In this document: positions 1 to 8,751 of the stretch, one piece after another
Numbering within the stretch: the stretch's first letter is position 1
Layout of the letters: every line of letters begins with the position of its first letter
Assembly (NCBI GenBank): GCA_016183065.1
Contig: JACPFF010000030.1
Coordinates: 30,638 to 94,637, forward strand
Origin: Deltaproteobacteria bacterium
Lineage (GTDB): Bacteria > UBA10199 > GCA-002796325 > JACPFF01
Direction: 5' to 3'
DNA: 64,000 nt
The notes under the pieces: model-generated
What the model saw: the letters and a program-made list of their open reading frames with translations, nothing else
What the model was told of the DNA's origin: nothing
Databases searched by the model: none
Position numbers and translations under genes: made by a program

Positions 1-2706
1 CTACAATTTTTCGTTCCAACATCGCCCAATTTGAAACAAGACGACGTCACCACGCTTGAGGGTTGCGCGACCACGGAAATTGTCGATCAACGCGCTGGGT
101 TGCCGGAACTCCCGAAAGCAGGCACATCAGCGCCAGCTGCACCACCAGCGACTGGGGATCTGAAACACGTGGGAACCGTCACGTGCAATTTTCCCCAGAC
201 CGCCAAAACGAGCGGAGAGACGGTACCGGCTGAAGCGATCACATTTCAGTTATATGGGGAGACGACCTACACGTCTGTCTTCGGCGAGCGATTTCGGCAC
301 GATCTGCTCCACGTCCACTCGCCACTTGGTCGCTCGGCCACATTGCAAGACCCGGAATTGGCGCCTGCCATTTTGATGAATCGCAATCCCAACCATAAAA
401 ATCCCTTTCAAGATGAGATCAAGAGCTTCCCGAACGAGGAAATGTTGCGAGAAACCGTGCAGGGAGAGAAAGATCGCCTCCGCACCGAAGAGGTGACGCG
501 GGGACGGACGAATGGACCGATCCTCACCCTCGGTGGTGGTCCCTCCTTTCAGAAATTGTCGGAGACCAGCCTTCCTCCCTCGACCGATGCCTATGGCACC
601 CAATCACGGAGTGCCGCGGCACCTTATGAAGGGGTAGCGGGAGTTTTCCAGATCATCCCGCACTATCCGAATTTTGGCTTCGGAGCCCTCGCCAACATGT
701 TGTTCGAAGTCGGCGTCGACCTGCGGGGGGGGACGTTGAGCGCCAACGATAGAGAGAGTGGAATACCGGGAGAAGAGGCCGATCTCGACTGGTTCGGCGT
801 CCGGGCCATGTGGCGGCCTAACTTAAGTTGTCAGCGACTGGCGCAGCTCATCTCGTGGGGAGAGGGGGCAAGTGACGAAAGCTTTGACGTCCAACTCACC
901 TTTCCACTCTCGATTGTGGACTACGATCGTTTCGAGGGAGATCTGTCGTATGGCGGACGATCGGTACCGGAGCACCTCGACCGCAGTCGCACCACGTGGC
1001 TTGGGGAGGAGACCCCGCCGTTTACCTGGGAGCTCAGTGGCAGGGGGTGCTGGACCGCGAGCGAATCGATGCCAGCCCTCTTTGCGCCATGCATTGGCGG
1101 ATGGTTTCGCATGACACTTCCGCGAGGATTCTCATCGGACGGTTTCTACGGTAACATCGGCCCGGAATTCCTCGCCGGTCTGGACCTGAGCGCCCTCAAT
1201 TACACGCGGACGGAACGACGAGAGGAAACCACACCCTCCCGTGTGGATCTCCTCCCCCCACCGCCCATGGCACGACAAGTGATCCCACTTAATCCGCCGA
1301 CACTCCATCCCGTGGTCCCGCCCAAGCGCGATGCCGAAGGGCTGGAGGGGATCACAGTCCTCTTTGCCAACGCACGGCATGAACTCACCACTGGGGACAG
1401 GGCCAACATCGATTCCCAGGTTCTGGAACCGTTGAAACGGGCCTTTGCCGCTGATGCACAGATCGTCGGTCCCGATCGGCCCTACTATTACCTGAACGTT
1501 GCCGGGCACGCCAGCACTCCAGGGGCCTTTAACAAAAACATGTCGCTCTCCTACCGACGAACCGACCGGATCCCGGCCTACATGCTCCAACAGATAGCCA
1601 AAGCCCGGAGTGGTTGGGAAAAAGGTGAAAAAGTGGGGCTCCCCCCCTACCCACCGGCGGATCATATCCAGTTCCGGACATTCGGGTTCGGGGAGACGTC
1701 TCCCGTTACCGGCGCGGACGGCAAAGAAGACGTGACGGCCAGCCGTCGCGCGGTGGTCTCCATCCACCGGGATGAACAGGCCGCGGCCACAGAATATGCC
1801 GACGTACCCATTACCGAGGAGGCACGAAAGAAGGACGAGGGGAGTGCGGCGAGTCTCGTAAGTCTCCTTTCACAGGCCGGCTTCAAGGCGACCGCCAAGG
1901 GGGGACGCGTCTATGTAACCATGCCAACAGCGTGGGAAGGGATCAATCCCGCAGGAACCACGCCGGGCGATATTGCCCGCCTCAAGACTGCAGTGGAAGG
2001 TAAGACCGCCAAGGCCGAGTGGGAGAAGATGAGCCCCAACAGCGGCCTGCGGATCGGGATCGAGACCAGCGCGGGGACAAACGATGCCGACCTGAATATC
2101 GCGCGGGAGAGTGAATTCCAGCTCAAGCTCGTCAATTTCAGTACATGGCCGGTCAAGGGACGGACACGCGTCACTGTGGTCCCTGCGGGAAAAGATGGAA
2201 CCGCCTTCATGCAAAAACTCGACGAGACCGTGGAGGCCCCGGCGAGTATACCAGCCGCCGTTGAAGCACTCGAGACCACGAAGATGCCGATCACAATTGG
2301 CAAGGAGAAGGGGAATCTCTACACCTTCCCGATCAAGACGATCGAGGGGAAATATCTCCGTCAGGAGAGTTACGACCTGATTCAGGGCCTGGCCGAAAAG
2401 ATCACTGCGTCACAACGGATCTATGCAGTCCTCTATACGGATCCCAAGGAAAAGATCACCGAACCGATGCGCGAGAAACTGATCGGCGATGTCGGTGTTG
2501 CGTTCGAGGGCCAGGCGAAGAAACAATCGGGGAGCACGCCGCACGACCAGCTCTTCTGGGCCGACGAACGGGAAGGATTTGCCACGCGCGTCTATTTCGT
2601 GGTCATGGACCAGGCCGTTTCCATCGAGGCGCTCACCCAGAGTCTCTACCGCGTGGCCCACAAGGTCGAAGCCGCGGCCACACCAAGCCCTAGGACGGGG
2701 GAATGA
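1..2706 (+). CDS. OmpA-domain envelope protein, 5' end outside the window
   Basis: The frame is open from base 1 and an internal TTG at 31 is the first possible start, so the true N-terminus is probably upstream. About 890 residues are visible. Residues about 445-590 (counted from base 31) look like a peptidoglycan-binding OmpA C-terminal domain: LFANARHELT, a beta strand ending in NVAGHAST, and an R..AV.SIHR end. OmpA domains normally anchor outer-membrane proteins to murein. The preceding 440 residues are rich in aromatic/glycine stretches that could form a beta-rich or barrel region, and about 300 residues of unknown fold follow the OmpA part. The 3' end overlaps the convergent gene by 17 nt. 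The domain call is from motif reading only; substrate and partner are unknown. Confidence 0.6.
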   Translation, partial: LQFFVPTSPNLKQDDVTTLEGCATTEIVDQRAGLPELPKAGTSAPAAPPATGDLKHVGTVTCNFPQTAKTSGETVPAEAITFQLYGETTYTSVFGERFRHDLLHVHSPLGRSATLQDPELAPAILMNRNPNHKNPFQDEIKSFPNEEMLRETVQGEKDRLRTEEVTRGRTNGPILTLGGGPSFQKLSETSLPPSTDAYGTQSRSAAAPYEGVAGVFQIIPHYPNFGFGALANMLFEVGVDLRGGTLSANDRESGIPGEEADLDWFGVRAMWRPNLSCQRLAQLISWGEGASDESFDVQLTFPLSIVDYDRFEGDLSYGGRSVPEHLDRSRTTWLGEETPPFTWELSGRGCWTASESMPALFAPCIGGWFRMTLPRGFSSDGFYGNIGPEFLAGLDLSALNYTRTERREETTPSRVDLLPPPPMARQVIPLNPPTLHPVVPPKRDAEGLEGITVLFANARHELTTGDRANIDSQVLEPLKRAFAADAQIVGPDRPYYYLNVAGHASTPGAFNKNMSLSYRRTDRIPAYMLQQIAKARSGWEKGEKVGLPPYPPADHIQFRTFGFGETSPVTGADGKEDVTASRRAVVSIHRDEQAAATEYADVPITEEARKKDEGSAASLVSLLSQAGFKATAKGGRVYVTMPTAWEGINPAGTTPGDIARLKTAVEGKTAKAEWEKMSPNSGLRIGIETSAGTNDADLNIARESEFQLKLVNFSTWPVKGRTRVTVVPAGKDGTAFMQKLDETVEAPASIPAAVEALETTKMPITIGKEKGNLYTFPIKTIEGKYLRQESYDLIQGLAEKITASQRIYAVLYTDPKEKITEPMREKLIGDVGVAFEGQAKKQSGSTPHDQLFWADEREGFATRVYFVVMDQAVSIEALTQSLYRVAHKVEAAATPSPRTGE

Positions 2707-3712
2707 GCGGAAGTGTGATCTCCAAGGTCCCTTGGTCGGTTCGCACAGCAATTGCATCGGCACGATCGTGACGCCCGCGCATGAGCGCGTGGCGCAGTAA
2801 CGAGAGCAGTGGCGTTGTCACCTCGTCGTGCCGTGTTGGTAACAGGTCCCGCGCACCGGCTGTCAAGCGCACGCGGTTTGGCGACAGACGCTCACCAGTC
2901 AGCGACAGATTCCGCGCCCCGAGTTCGACCAATCGATCGAGATACTGGACCACTGTTTCGTAGACGATCACGTGGGTCGCAATCGGCAGAGGACCATATA
3001 CACTCGTTGCCACGTCGAGATCGCCCATTGTCCGCACATCCATGGTCGGTGGCCTATCGGGGGAAGCGTGCGTCATCCGCTCGTGGACAAGAATCTCTTC
3101 CGTAAGAGCGGTCATCAGTGTTGCAATGTGCGGGATCGGTTCTGGTAGCGACCCTTGGTGTGCCGACCAACGCTGTACACATAATACCACCTCGACCAAT
3201 GGCCTGATCGTTCGTAGAAAGCGGTGGATCATCGTATGCCAATCCAGTCCCAATGCCACCATGGGAATACGAAAGCGGCGATCAGCCAGGGTGACGATCT
3301 CGTCGAGGAGGGCGTCGAGCACCCGACCATATCCGGATACCGCCTGCGGTTCCGCATGGGTCAGCATCGGATAGAGCGACGGCATCGCCCGCGAGAAGAG
3401 CGCAAGCCGCACGAGCCACTGTTGATACAGTGGCACCGCCGTCTCCGGTGTTACCTGGGAAAAGTCGGGTGTCTGAAAATGAAAACGGAGATCACGACCA
3501 CGCGAAAGGAATATCAGCAGAAGGTGCACGAGCTCAAACATCGCGTGCAGAGGCAAATGAGCCAGAGGAACGGCAAGATGGACGACGCTCGCATCGCATG
3601 GCAGATGATGGGGATCGCTGGCATAGCGTTCAAGATGCAGCGCCCCCAGGCGCAGGGACCCCGTCCCCTGTCCCACGAGAAGCTGTGCCTCATTGTGCCG
3701 CCAGAGCGGCAT
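2690..3712 (-). CDS. Conserved-looking protein of unknown function
   Basis: About 340 residues from ATG at 3712 (MPLWRHNEAQ). The same frame stays open further upstream to 4003, but that stretch is low in recognisable protein character and would overlap the endonuclease gene, so the shorter start is preferred. The C-terminal part (LGARNLSLTGERL..., then LLSLLRHALMRGRHDRADAIAV) has an alternating pattern of hydrophobic strands and helices. I do not recognise a family. It is the last gene of a minus-strand series starting at 5217 and overlaps the OmpA-domain gene tail to tail. Confidence 0.55.
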   Translation of the reverse strand: MPLWRHNEAQLLVGQGTGSLRLGALHLERYASDPHHLPCDASVVHLAVPLAHLPLHAMFELVHLLLIFLSRGRDLRFHFQTPDFSQVTPETAVPLYQQWLVRLALFSRAMPSLYPMLTHAEPQAVSGYGRVLDALLDEIVTLADRRFRIPMVALGLDWHTMIHRFLRTIRPLVEVVLCVQRWSAHQGSLPEPIPHIATLMTALTEEILVHERMTHASPDRPPTMDVRTMGDLDVATSVYGPLPIATHVIVYETVVQYLDRLVELGARNLSLTGERLSPNRVRLTAGARDLLPTRHDEVTTPLLSLLRHALMRGRHDRADAIAVRTDQGTLEITLPLIPPS

Positions 3713-3945
3713 CGACACTCGGCGACAGGGACCGAACTGGCTGACGATTGATGGAGGTTGTCGAGAAAACCCGACGAGACATTTCACACCGCGACTGTGA
3801 TGACGACGAGGTCGGCCCGACCACGTCAACGGCCATGTGCCGTGGTTGCGTCGCGCCTGCACCGTGGATTTCACAGGAGCCAAAACAACAATAAGAGAGC
3901 AATCCAGACACATCTTGTCAAGCCGAATTGCAGCGGAGGGTGTAT

Positions 3946-4602
3946 TTACCAATTCACCCCCTTGAGTGGGCACTGCTCGCATTGCGGATTGGTCCGTCGA
4001 CAAAAGGTCTTGCCGACCGCCACAAGGAGGGCGTGATACTCATTAAAATGCCGTACGTCGTGGGCCAGACTATCCATGAAGATCGACTGGACGTCATCGT
4101 ACGTCGTCTCTTCTGGCACGAGATAGTGCCGAGAGAGCACACGTTGGGTATAGGTATCGACCACAAACACCGGTTTGTCTAACGCATAGAGGAGGATGGA
4201 ATCGGCGGTCTCCGGGCCGATACCGCGGACGCCCAAGAGTTCGGTGCGCAACTGCGCTATCGGTTGCTGCCGCATGGTCTCGACGTTGCCGTTGTATCGC
4301 TCCACAAAATAGGTCAAAAAATTGCGGAGACGGCCGGTCTTGATGTTGAAATATCCGGCGGGCCGAATCGCTGCGGCCAGCATGGCTGGCGGGAGGGCAA
4401 AGATGGCGTGCGGGGTGAATGCGACGGTCGATTTGAGCTGCGCGATGGCGCGCTCGACATTCTGCCAATTCGTATTCTGCGTGAGGATCGCCCCCACCAT
4501 GACTTCAAAGGGGGTCTCGCCGGGCCACCACCGCTGCGGAGCAAAATGCGCAAAGAGGCGCGTGAAGATGTCGTGCAGCATGGCTTGTGTGGCTGTCGGC
4601 AC
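3946..4602 (-). CDS. Endonuclease III-like HhH-GPD DNA glycosylase
   Basis: 218 residues from a GTG start. The fold order of the Nth/MutY superfamily is visible: an N-terminal helical part (ILTQNTNWQNVERA), helix-hairpin-helix LLGVRGIGPETAD (about 122-134), the catalytic aspartate in FVVDTYTQR (D149) and C-terminal cysteines C201, C208, C211. This would be a base-excision repair glycosylase acting on damaged bases in DNA. The lysine that makes Nth a bifunctional lyase is Glu131 here, so a monofunctional enzyme is inferred. The fourth cysteine of the usual C-x6-C-x2-C-x5-C cluster is absent; the protein ends VNW. It lies 12 nt after the zinc-knuckle gene, probably in one operon. Confidence 0.85.
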   Translation of the reverse strand: MPTATQAMLHDIFTRLFAHFAPQRWWPGETPFEVMVGAILTQNTNWQNVERAIAQLKSTVAFTPHAIFALPPAMLAAAIRPAGYFNIKTGRLRNFLTYFVERYNGNVETMRQQPIAQLRTELLGVRGIGPETADSILLYALDKPVFVVDTYTQRVLSRHYLVPEETTYDDVQSIFMDSLAHDVRHFNEYHALLVAVGKTFCRRTNPQCEQCPLKGVNW

Positions 4603-4614
4603 CGCTTTAAGACC

Positions 4615-4902
4615 CTATGCGCCTTCCGGTGGAGTGGCCGTCGCGGCATTCCCCGCGCCGGTCGGGGCTCCCTGTGGTGCTGGCGGGGTCTTGCCGAGCA
4701 TCGCGAGGTAGTGGGTTTCGCACACACCCCAGCGATAGCGCGGCTTGCGGCATTCTTCTTTGCCGCAGATTTTGTAGCGCCGCGACGTTGGCATCTCCCC
4801 GCGTCGCCATTTGCGAAAATGGCGATCGCACCACCCCTTGGCACGATGCGGTCGTTTGCATCCCTCCACACTACACGCGGTCGGTCGTTGCATGTTCTCC
4901 AT
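4615..4902 (-). CDS. Small protein with two C-x4-C-x9-C-x2-H zinc-knuckle-like repeats
   Basis: 95 residues. Two cysteine/histidine modules with identical spacing are visible: CSVEGC...CDRH and CGKEEC...CETH, each C-x4-C-x9-C-x2-H, separated by a basic stretch (HFRKWRRGE). Such spacing suggests two structural zinc sites in a small nucleic-acid-binding protein; this is inference. The tail is Ala/Pro-rich and low complexity. The gene starts 3 nt after the upstream membrane-protein gene and ends 12 nt before the endonuclease III homologue, so the three are probably cotranscribed. No family name is recognised. Confidence 0.65.
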   Translation of the reverse strand: MENMQRPTACSVEGCKRPHRAKGWCDRHFRKWRRGEMPTSRRYKICGKEECRKPRYRWGVCETHYLAMLGKTPPAPQGAPTGAGNAATATPPEGA

Positions 4903-4905
4903 CCC

Positions 4906-5217
4906 CTATTCTGTTTTGCGTTCCGCTTTGACACCCTCGATCTGTTCGCGCAGATCATTTTCAATAATCGCGTTGAGTTTCTCTTGGTCTTCGGGCGTCA
5001 CACCCTCTTCGATCTTCTTGCTGGCCACGCGGAGCAGGGCCGCCATCCACGTGCGCAAATCCTTCGTCCCCTCGGTCCAGAGGTCGGAGCGGAAAAACTC
5101 GTCGGCATATACCCGCGCCGGCTTGCCATGGATGTCGATGTATCCACTCGCGGCGTACAGTATCGCGCCGAAGATCGCCAGATAGATGAGCCGCTTGAAC
5201 CATCGCCAGAGAAACAT
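4906..5217 (-). CDS. Small membrane-anchored protein of unknown function
   Basis: About 103 residues from ATG at 5217 (MFLWRWFKRLIYLAIFG), which places one transmembrane segment (LIYLAIFGAILYAA) at the N-terminus after three positive charges. An upstream in-frame start adds 19 residues but spoils this pattern. The rest is a soluble, charged alpha-helical domain (DEFFRSDLW...ENDLREQIEG). First gene of the minus-strand operon that continues into the zinc-knuckle protein and the DNA glycosylase. Function not recognised. Confidence 0.65.
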   Translation of the reverse strand: MFLWRWFKRLIYLAIFGAILYAASGYIDIHGKPARVYADEFFRSDLWTEGTKDLRTWMAALLRVASKKIEEGVTPEDQEKLNAIIENDLREQIEGVKAERKTE

Positions 5218-5326
5218 GGCCGGGAAGCTACACAAGCCCGGGGCACACGTCAATGCGTCCGTCACGAGGGCCACTTTGGGTACCTATGATACTCATTGTG
5301 TTACGCGCCCTTTGGTAAGTGGCAAC

Positions 5327-5355
5327 ATGGCCCATCACGGAACGTGATGGGCCAT
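5327..5355 (-). terminator. Perfect 13-bp hairpin after the ATPase gene
   Basis: Arms ATGGCCCATCACG and CGTGATGGGCCAT with a 3-nt loop. It lies between the 3' end of the ATPase gene (5378) and the start of the next minus-strand operon (5217). No clear T-run follows on the minus strand, so termination is probable but may not be fully intrinsic. Confidence 0.5.
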
Positions 5356-5377
5356 ATCCAGGGCATCGGCGCTCGTC

Positions 5378-6736
5378 TCACAGCACATTTGCCAATAAGC
5401 GGAACAGGGAGGAAACCATGTAGAGCGGCACGGAGAGGAGGCGATAGGTGATCTTTGGGGAGAGAATATGTAATGCATCCAACTGCAAGGGCCCGTCATA
5501 GATCCGGATGGCGATTGGCGCCTGATGTCCAACCATGAACTGATGAAGGGAAAATAATGTCTTCCCTCTCCCCGCTTTTACCTCGACCGGTAAAAGATAC
5601 GATCGGTACGGCAACAAATAGTCCACTTCCGCCGTTGCCCCCCTGTTTTCTCTCTGCCAGTAAAAAAGTTCCGGATGCCTGTGACCACTCAAGAGCGCAA
5701 TAAGCTCCTGACCGACGAATTGCTCCGCGAAACCACCTTTGTAAATGACGCTATAATTCGCGCTCTCGATAATCTCCGTAGAGATACGATTGGCATTTTG
5801 CACGAGTCCCAGATCCAAAAACAGAAGCTTTGGTTGCGTCTTTTTGAAAGGGCGTAAGGGAAAGCTCACGCTTTGCACACGATCGACACGGAGCAGGAGC
5901 ATTGCCCTCTGCAATAATTTCAGCGCAATGCTGGCGTCTCTTCCCCTTATTGCACCGCACAACCTGGAGAGATTGATCCGCTCCCCTACACATCTCGGCA
6001 CCTCGCGAAAAATGGCATCGAGATTGTCAATATTGACCCGCTTGGAATATTTCTTAAAATCGTCCCGATACGTCTCCAAAATGGACTCTTTGACCAATTC
6101 AGAGGCTCGATAATGTCCCGTTTCAAAAAAACGGAGAGCGGCCTCGGGCATCCCCCCCACCAACAAATACTCTTTCAGAATTTTTCTGGCCTCGTCATGG
6201 ATCACTGTGGAAAGGCCCTGGTGAATCGTTGCATGCTGCAGCGCTTCGGCAAGCCGATCATGTCCGCCTCCATGCAAAAATTCTATAAACGACAACGGAA
6301 ACACGTAATGAAAATCCACGCGACCCACCGGGAACGATAATTGTTCCCTCTCAAGGACGAATTCAAGGAGTGACCCCGCCGCGATGACGTGATGCCCTGG
6401 CAGATCTTCATAAAAAAATCGGAGTTTGGCGATTGCCGGCGGATATTCCTGAATTTCATCTATGAATATGAGCGTCTTTCCTTCTTGGATCGGCGTGTTT
6501 TTTATGATCTCCAGTTCGCGGACGATCTCAGCGGGTTCAGCCCTGTCGAAGAGTGCCTTGAGCCGAGGTTCTTTCTCCAGATTCACCACGACAAGATGGT
6601 CATACTCGGTTTTGCCAAATTCCTCCACAAGGCGGCTCTTGCCCGTCTGTCTTGCCCCCCTCAAAATCAGGGGTTTTCGACCTTTCCTCACCTTCCATTC
6701 CTTTAAGACCAGATCACTGTTACGATGGATATACAT
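5378..6736 (-). CDS. AAA (AAA_14) ATPase with DUF4143 domain
   Basis: 452 residues. Walker A is GARQTGKS near residue 27, Walker B is LIFIDEIQEYPPAI near 90. The C-terminal DUF4143 half ends with a PD-(D/E)XK-like signature, TAEVDYLL...PVEVKAG. This family is widespread in bacteria and archaea, often in several divergent copies per genome, and is presumed to be a DNA- or nucleotide-dependent ATPase/nuclease; its biological role is not established. Three further relatives and one fragment lie in this window. A short inverted repeat lies about 28 nt upstream of the start and a perfect hairpin follows the stop. Confidence 0.88.
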   Translation of the reverse strand: MYIHRNSDLVLKEWKVRKGRKPLILRGARQTGKSRLVEEFGKTEYDHLVVVNLEKEPRLKALFDRAEPAEIVRELEIIKNTPIQEGKTLIFIDEIQEYPPAIAKLRFFYEDLPGHHVIAAGSLLEFVLEREQLSFPVGRVDFHYVFPLSFIEFLHGGGHDRLAEALQHATIHQGLSTVIHDEARKILKEYLLVGGMPEAALRFFETGHYRASELVKESILETYRDDFKKYSKRVNIDNLDAIFREVPRCVGERINLSRLCGAIRGRDASIALKLLQRAMLLLRVDRVQSVSFPLRPFKKTQPKLLFLDLGLVQNANRISTEIIESANYSVIYKGGFAEQFVGQELIALLSGHRHPELFYWQRENRGATAEVDYLLPYRSYLLPVEVKAGRGKTLFSLHQFMVGHQAPIAIRIYDGPLQLDALHILSPKITYRLLSVPLYMVSSLFRLLANVL

Positions 6737-6763
6737 AACTATTTGATATTACCATATTATCTT

Positions 6764-6782
6764 GTTTAATGTCACATTAAAC
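6764..6782. promoter_or_regulatory. Inverted repeat upstream of the first ATPase gene
   Basis: GTTTAATG-TCA-CATTAAAC, a perfect 8-bp dyad in an AT-rich stretch 28 nt before the ATG of the minus-strand ATPase gene. Size and position fit an operator; no regulator is encoded next to it. The interval 6737-6937 otherwise shows only AT-rich sequence suitable for a promoter. Confidence 0.35.
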
Positions 6783-6941
6783 GTCATAGAATACTATTAC
6801 CTATACAGATCATGTGTAATAAAACATAGGATCAAATGCAAGTGAATTGTCCTAAAATCTTTACATCACCACATGCCGGAGATCTGAAATACCCTCAAAT
6901 CACCCACTCAGTTTGAAGATGAACCAGTTTTTCAATCTCCT

Positions 6942-8438
6942 TTACGGGGTGGTTCTTTGATGCCTGATGGCCCATTTCCAAAATGGAATCAGTTTGATTT
7001 CTTTTCCCTTCTCCGAGAAACGTTCTTCGGTATCCCGCGTAATAATCATTGATTTGGAAAGACTGAGTTCTTCCATCGCTTCACAGAGTCCGCCGATTTC
7101 ACGTTTTCGTGTGGTCCGATCTCCTGGATCGACGGACACCTGAATGAGGTCTCTTTCTTTTTTGTTACGAATGACAAAAAAATCAATTTCCCGACTCGAT
7201 CTGGTTTTATAATAATATATTTCATTCACATCATCCCGACGAAGCTCCACATAAACCAGATTCTCCAAAAGGGCCCCTTCTCTTTCGGCCAAACCCAAAA
7301 CAGATGCCTGCGAAAGACCAACATCCACACAATATAATTTTCTGTAATTGACCTGCTGAACTCTTAGCGAATTGGAAAATATCGGAACAGTAAAAAAAGC
7401 ATACGCATCCTCAATGTAGCTTAAATAAAGATGAAGGGTATCCTTGCCAACGCTGAATCCCTGAGACTTCATATCCTTGAAAAATTTGTTGACACTGAAT
7501 GGACTCGAAAGATTTTGCAGTAGGTGCCGAATAAAATATTTTACAAGACTGTGATTCTTGATGTCGTGCCTTTCGATCAAGTCTTTGTACAAAATCAGGT
7601 TGATATAATCCTGGAGTGTTTTTCGCCAAATTCTTTCTGAATAGCCGATTATCTCCGGATAGCCGCCATATTTGATGTAATCATTAAATGCATGTTTGAT
7701 TTCGGCTCTGCTTGAACTGGTTTCTTTTATTTCAATTATAGGGGCTCGCGCTGTGCCCGCCTTTGGAGGGTCGCCCTCCGCCGGAGGCGGACATGCCTCC
7801 CTCGGCAAAGCCGCTGGAGCCTCCCCCTCACCGCGCCTATGGCGCTGATTGAGTTGATTCCCAGCGGCTTGCCGCGTGTCATGGGTCCAGAGCTTGCCCT
7901 GGAGTTCATATCGTTGATTGTTAAGATGTATTAGAAATTCCCCAAATGAGAAGGGGAAAATCTCATAGTTGATGCATCGACCCCTCAAAGAGGTGGCTAT
8001 TTCACGGCTCAACAATTTTGCCGAAGATCCTGAAACAAAAATCTGGGCTTCTTCACTATCATGAAGACGTCTTACAAATTTTTCCCATTCGCCAATATTT
8101 TGGATTTCATCCAAAAAGAGGTAAACTTTCTTTTTTTTATTCTCCGGATAGAGTTCAAAATAACAATCCAAAATCTTTGATAATTCTTTAACCGTTATTT
8201 CGCTTAAACGATCATCTTCAAAATTTAAATAAAGAATACTCTGTTTGGGTACCCCTTTCTGAACCAAGGTGTGCATGATTTGATACAAAAAACAGGTTTT
8301 ACCAGCTCGCCTAACACCCGTTACAGTGATTATTTTATGGGGTACAATTTCATAATCAATACTGCGATGCGTGATTTGAGGGAGTATTTTTTCATGAAAA
8401 TCAGCAATAATTTCTTTTAGTTGCGATGAAAATGCCAT
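6942..8438 (-). CDS. AAA ATPase with DUF4143 domain carrying a repeat-derived insert
   Basis: About 498 residues from ATG at 8438 (MAFSSQLKEI), chosen because AAAGGAGG lies 5 nt upstream; the frame is open 17 codons further. Walker A GVRRAGKT and Walker B YLFLDEIQNI are intact. Between KLWTHD and IEIKETSSSRAEIK a stretch rich in Gly, Pro, Ala and Arg (EGEAPAALPREA...) is encoded by the dispersed hairpin repeat at 7735-7890, in frame. The C-terminal DUF4143 signature is degenerate: EIDFFV is followed by LIQVSVD where relatives have an ExK, so nuclease activity, if any, is probably lost. The gene is much AT-richer than its surroundings, suggesting acquisition. Confidence 0.82.
   Translation of the reverse strand: MAFSSQLKEIIADFHEKILPQITHRSIDYEIVPHKIITVTGVRRAGKTCFLYQIMHTLVQKGVPKQSILYLNFEDDRLSEITVKELSKILDCYFELYPENKKKKVYLFLDEIQNIGEWEKFVRRLHDSEEAQIFVSGSSAKLLSREIATSLRGRCINYEIFPFSFGEFLIHLNNQRYELQGKLWTHDTRQAAGNQLNQRHRRGEGEAPAALPREACPPPAEGDPPKAGTARAPIIEIKETSSSRAEIKHAFNDYIKYGGYPEIIGYSERIWRKTLQDYINLILYKDLIERHDIKNHSLVKYFIRHLLQNLSSPFSVNKFFKDMKSQGFSVGKDTLHLYLSYIEDAYAFFTVPIFSNSLRVQQVNYRKLYCVDVGLSQASVLGLAEREGALLENLVYVELRRDDVNEIYYYKTRSSREIDFFVIRNKKERDLIQVSVDPGDRTTRKREIGGLCEAMEELSLSKSMIITRDTEERFSEKGKEIKLIPFWKWAIRHQRTTP
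7735..7890 (-). repeat. Hairpin cassette repeat inserted in frame in the ATPase gene (copy R1)
   Basis: Read on the minus strand this contains GAGGCTCCAGCGGCTTTGCCG and later GCGAGCCCC followed by a TATAAT-like end, matching the GCTCCAGCGGC stem and GAGCCCCTCCAATAGT end of the copies at 28.4, 34.8, 35.0, 43.6 and 44.7 kb. Between them it carries different hairpins (CCGCCTCCGGCGG, GGAGGGCGACCCTCC) than the other copies. GC content contrasts sharply with the AT-rich host gene. The reading frame is preserved. The left boundary is uncertain by tens of bases. Confidence 0.75.
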
Positions 8439-8751
8439 TATGTCCTCCTTTAAAGGGATATAATGACATAAATATATCCTTCTAAGCAAAGATAATTATA
8501 AAACTCCCTTTAGACTCTCAGGGTCCGCGCAAAAATACGTGATCAAAAAATCAGGGTTTCTCCCATACGTCACTCAAGGGGGTACCGGCCCGAAATGCAG
8601 AAGGTGGCGGTACGTGTTGCATCGGCGTGTTCACCGAATCCAGCGCGAAGAGAGGGGATGAAAGGACTGAGTACTAGAAAAGAGAAATGAAAGTAACCAA
8701 ACACAGACTCCCATATTCCCTTAAAATGAACATACGACCTCCACCGAAAAA

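Noticed and set aside
2781-3374. Plus-strand ORFs opposite the unknown gene at 2690-3712
   Set aside because: Shadow frames with Arg/Ser-rich content; the minus-strand frame is longer and has more protein-like composition.
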